Origin: Phosphoribacter sp037046615
Lineage (GTDB): Bacteria; Actinomycetota; Actinomycetes; Actinomycetales; Dermatophilaceae
Length of the DNA: 64,000 nucleotides
Direction: 5' to 3'
Assembly (NCBI GenBank): GCA_037046615.1
Contig: JBAOHD010000014.1
Coordinates: forward strand, 162,247 to 226,246
The translations under genes were made by a program, and so were the position numbers. Below are positions 59,999 through 64,000 of the stretch, piece by piece. Each line of letters starts with the position of its first letter. Positions within the stretch are counted from its first letter, which is position 1. The notes under the pieces were generated by a model. It had not been told where the DNA came from, did no database searches, and saw only the letters and a list, made by a program, of their open reading frames with translations.

Positions 59999-60018
59999 GA
60001 CTAAGCGCTTGCTTAGTC
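59999..60018. promoter_or_regulatory. Palindromic operator between acyl-CoA dehydrogenase and TetR genes
   Basis: GACTAAGC-GCTT-GCTTAGTC: perfect 8-base arms and a 4-base centre, in the 90-base gap between two divergent genes. The form (TAAGC-N4-GCTTA) is typical of operators bound by TetR-family regulators of fatty-acid and aromatic catabolism. It probably lets the adjacent TetR protein repress both genes. Confidence 0.85.
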
Positions 60019-60044
60019 TGTCAGAGGTGCGGCATGCTGTCTAC

Positions 60045-60647
60045 ATGCCCGCCACGATGACGCAGTGGCCCGACGTCAGCGAGACGGCTGGGCGACTGCT
60101 CACGGCCGCAGCGGAAGCATTCGCGGACAAGGGTTTCCACGCCACCACGACGCGTGACATCGCCTCAGGCGCGGGGCTGTCGCCAGCCGGCGTCTACGTC
60201 CATTTCTCCTCCAAAGAGGATGTCCTCTTCCAGTTGAGCCGAGCCGGGCACGAGGAGGCCCTGCACCTCGTCACAACAGCGGTCGCGAGTTCACCCTCAC
60301 CGGTCTGGCAGCTGCAGGCACTCGTGAGCAGGTTCAGCGCCTGGCACGCCCAGAACTATGCGATCGCGCGGGTGGTCCAGCACGAGTTCCCCCACTTGTC
60401 CCCCGAGCACCGGGTCGAGGTGCTGCGGATGCGCAAGCAGATCGACGCGACCGTCCGCTCCGTGCTCCGAGCCGGCGTCATCTCCGGTGACTTCACCGTG
60501 GACCACGAGGCCGACACGTCGCTGGCGCTGCTGTCGATGATTGTCGACGTCGCCCGGTGGTATGCCCCCTCGGTGCGCCGCACTCCCGCCGAGATCGGCC
60601 GCACCAACGCTGCCCTCGCACTCCGGCTGGTCGGTCATCGCGGGTGA
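60045..60647 (+). CDS. TetR-family transcriptional regulator
   Basis: About 200 residues from the ATG at 60045 (a second ATG at 60057 is possible). The N-terminal helix-turn-helix reads LLTAAAEAFADKGFHATTTR, DIASGAGLSPAGVYVHFSSK, EDVLFQL (residues about 12-60). The C-terminal ligand domain is helical (HAQNYAIARVVQHEFPHLS, EVLRMRKQIDATVRSVLRAG). It is divergent from the acyl-CoA dehydrogenase gene with a palindromic operator between, so an acyl-CoA effector is likely, by inference. The stop overlaps the next gene's GTG. Confidence 0.92.
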   Translation: MPATMTQWPDVSETAGRLLTAAAEAFADKGFHATTTRDIASGAGLSPAGVYVHFSSKEDVLFQLSRAGHEEALHLVTTAVASSPSPVWQLQALVSRFSAWHAQNYAIARVVQHEFPHLSPEHRVEVLRMRKQIDATVRSVLRAGVISGDFTVDHEADTSLALLSMIVDVARWYAPSVRRTPAEIGRTNAALALRLVGHRG

Positions 60648-61255
60648 GCGCCGCACGTTCGCCCGACCAACCCGACCAACCTGACCACCCTCAGCACGCT
60701 GGCCATTCCGCCCTCGTCGTGCCGGTGCCTTCACTCGAGGACTGGGTCAAGGCTCGCCATGTGCACTACGACCGTGACTATGCCTCCAGCGACCCGACCT
60801 TCGCCCACGCGCACGTCACCCTGCTGGCCCCCTTCGTGTCCGTCGCCGAGCTGGCTTCTGCAGCGCCCCAGATTGCCGACACCCTCTCCCGGACAAGCCC
60901 GTTCACCTTCGCACTCACTTCTGTGGCGACCTTCCCCAACGGCATCATCCACCTCGTGCCTGACCCCGGGTCGGCACGGAGGTTCCGGTCGCTCACCCGG
61001 GCACTGACCGACGCGTTTCCGGCATACCCGCCGTATGCCGGTGCCTTCGATGACGTGGCCCCGCACCTCACCCTCGATGCGGTTGGCCCCGAAGTCACCG
61101 AGGCGATCGTCCGCGGACGGGTCGCTGCTCTCCTCCCCGCACGGGGGTATGCCGCGACGGCGCACCTATCGTGGTACGAAGCCGGGGCGTGCCGGACGAT
61201 TGCGCAATGGCCCCTTGGACCGGTGCAGCACGTCAGGCGCGCCCTGCCCCGGTGA
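60644..61255 (+). CDS. 2H phosphoesterase / 2'-5' RNA ligase family protein
   Basis: 203 residues from the GTG at 60644, overlapping the TetR stop (GTGA). After a disordered Asp/Gln/Pro-rich start come two HxT motifs of the 2H fold: AHAHVTLLAPFVSVAEL near residue 60 and DVAPHLTLDAVGP near residue 142. Known relatives hydrolyse cyclic phosphodiesters in RNA or nucleotides; the substrate here is unknown. Internal positions 61020-61040 are a perfect CGGCATAC-N5-GTATGCCG inverted repeat encoding PAYPPYAG. Confidence 0.85.
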   Translation: MSAARSPDQPDQPDHPQHAGHSALVVPVPSLEDWVKARHVHYDRDYASSDPTFAHAHVTLLAPFVSVAELASAAPQIADTLSRTSPFTFALTSVATFPNGIIHLVPDPGSARRFRSLTRALTDAFPAYPPYAGAFDDVAPHLTLDAVGPEVTEAIVRGRVAALLPARGYAATAHLSWYEAGACRTIAQWPLGPVQHVRRALPR

Positions 61256-61259
61256 CGAT

Positions 61260-62970
<1,711 letters not shown>

Positions 62971-63018
62971 GCGGGGAAGGCTATCCGGCCCTGAGCACCC
63001 CGGCCCAATCGCCCGGAC

Positions 63019-63624
63019 CTACGCCATGGTCACGACGTAGCGGTCGGTCTCCGGGTCGGCGGTCGCGAGGTCGAAGGGCAGATCCGTCTCCGGCAGGTCC
63101 TCGGGCGCCTGAGAAAGGGCCCGATCGTCGGAGCCCTCGGGGCGGTCGGCACCATCGGCACCATCGGGACCGTATGCCGCGGCATACCCCTCGTGCTCGG
63201 CGAGCGCAGCCTGGATCTCGGGCTCGGCCATCCGGCCGGTCGGGTCGAACTGAGCCCGCACCGCCTTGGCGAACCGGGACTGGCCCAAGCTGAGGTCGTG
63301 TCCGACGTGATAGGCGTCGATCTCGACCGAAGTGTTGGTGCGGGACTCCTCCCCGCCGGTGGCCCAGACGTTGACCCGCAGTCGGCCGTGGACGATGACC
63401 GGCTGGCCCTTGGAGACGCTCGCGACGACGTTGGCGGCGAGGGAGTTGAAGGTGACGACCGAGACGAAGTTGGTGCCGGCATCGACATAGCCGCGGGTCG
63501 CCGGGTCGTAGCGCCGGGCCGTCGAGGCGACCCGGAAGGTGGCGAATGGCCGGCCGTTCTTTGTCTGGCGCAGGACCGGATCGGCGGTGACATTGCCCGC
63601 GATGGTCAGGTAGCTCTCGTTCAT
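63019..63624 (-). CDS. ssb: Single-stranded DNA-binding protein paralogue
   Basis: 201 residues from the ATG at 63624. An OB fold covers residues 1-115: MNESYLTIAGNVTADPVLRQ, FATFRVASTARRYDPATRGY, NFVSVVTFNSLAANVVASVS, KGQPVIVHGRLRVNVWA. The acidic C-terminal tail does not have the usual DDDIPF ending; it ends DRYVVTMA. Such SSB paralogues lie beside ettA in actinobacteria, separate from the replicative ssb in the rpsF-rpsR cluster. Positions 63172-63187 contain a perfect 16-bp palindrome GTATGCCG-CGGCATAC. Confidence 0.9.
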   Translation of the reverse strand: MNESYLTIAGNVTADPVLRQTKNGRPFATFRVASTARRYDPATRGYVDAGTNFVSVVTFNSLAANVVASVSKGQPVIVHGRLRVNVWATGGEESRTNTSVEIDAYHVGHDLSLGQSRFAKAVRAQFDPTGRMAEPEIQAALAEHEGYAAAYGPDGADGADRPEGSDDRALSQAPEDLPETDLPFDLATADPETDRYVVTMA

Positions 63625-63788
63625 GCGTGGTTCCCCCTGATCTCTAGCCGAGGACCGACCCGGGTATGCCGGGCGGCGAGGCGGCGCCTCGCACACCACT
63701 GTCACGAGAAGACGGGCACGGCGGCATACCACGTCAGGACGCTGTGGACGATGCGACCCGAGTGCGGGTGGATGGGGACAAACGGGCG
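63625..63788. other. Intergenic region with spaced inverted GTATGCCG words
   Basis: 164 bases between ssb and the gene entering from the right. No gene is seen. GGTATGCCG at 63663-63671 and CGGCATACC at 63722-63730 face each other across about 50 bases. Confidence 0.6.
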
Positions 63789-64000
63789 TCAGCCGCGACG
63801 CGCCCGATCGAGCCGCTCGCGGGTGCGGGCGTGCCGGTCCAAGACGGCGGCGACCGGGTCGACGATGCGCTCTCGGGCCACGGCTGCGATTGACGTGCGG
63901 AGCCGACCCTCGATGAGCCGACCGCGACGGCGCGCTCCCACTCCCACGAGCAGCCGATTGACCAGTGCCGTGAGCCACCCTCCGAGGACACCGAGGGCGA
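63789..64000 (-). CDS. C-terminal end of a protein, possibly a dynamin-like/YfjP-type GTPase (partial)
   Basis: The last 70 residues of a gene that continues beyond the window: GVLGGWLTALVNRLLVGVGA, RRRGRLIEGRLRTSIAAVAR, ERIVDPVAAVLDRHARTRER and a stop at 63789. The amphipathic helix pattern and Arg-rich end resemble the tails of the paired actinobacterial GTPases often found upstream of ssb and ettA. No GTP-binding motif is within the window, so the identity is only inferred. Confidence 0.45.
   Translation of the reverse strand, partial: ALGVLGGWLTALVNRLLVGVGARRRGRLIEGRLRTSIAAVARERIVDPVAAVLDRHARTRERLDRARRG

Overview
The window is about 70% G+C chromosomal DNA from an actinobacterium. The gene order and protein character fit the Dermatophilaceae/Intrasporangiaceae part of Micrococcales (Janibacter, Tetrasphaera or Phycicoccus relatives); that family placement is inference. 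The order nucS - meaA - pduO - DUF2550 - atp operon - wecA - glyA - tsaC - prmC - prfA - rpmE - rho - thrB - thrC - hom - lysA closely follows the arrangement known in mycobacteria, so most of the left half is core genome.

Layout: 0.2-4.7 kb holds the mismatch endonuclease NucS, a histidine phosphatase, an ethylmalonyl-CoA mutase-type MeaA, a PduO-type cobalamin adenosyltransferase (which makes the cofactor MeaA needs) and a DUF2550 membrane protein. 4.7-13.5 kb is the complete ATP synthase operon atpI-atpZ-B-E-F-H-A-G-D-C read leftward, with a HIT-like gene between atpD and atpC. 13.5-19.1 kb is wecA, glyA, tsaC, prmC, prfA, rpmE. 19.2-22.6 kb is a HAD hydrolase/P-loop ATPase fusion gene split by a 1.69-kb IS1634-type insertion sequence with a 27-bp target duplication. 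22.7-31.3 kb has a TRIC-type channel, rho, the threonine/lysine operon, an orphan DALR anticodon-binding domain and tRNA-Arg(CCG). 31.3-41.7 kb has two CNNM/CBS transporters, an ABC-2 exporter, the fused 2-oxoglutarate decarboxylase/dehydrogenase Kgd, a DUF6104 protein, a GDSL esterase and whiB1. 41.7-49.9 kb has pdtaS, the large NAD-glutamate dehydrogenase, a luciferase-family gene remnant, a 100-bp palindrome and small unknown genes. 49.9-64 kb has pruA, gpsA, a GDPD, an MFS exporter, an acyl-CoA module (thioesterases, FabG-type reductase, acyl-CoA dehydrogenase, TetR regulator), a 2H phosphoesterase, ettA, an SSB paralogue and the end of another gene.

Two things stand out. First, the 8-mer CGGCATAC/GTATGCCG occurs about 80 times by eye (a few are expected by chance) in near-equal orientations. 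It is enriched between genes, forms inverted-repeat terminators and is absent from the insertion sequence. This is the signature of a DNA-uptake-type word, which I do not know to be described in this group. Second, many housekeeping genes (atpA, atpG, atpH, meaA, wecA, gdh, ettA and others) carry single-base frameshifts. These look like sequencing indels rather than decay, so those genes are annotated across the shift.
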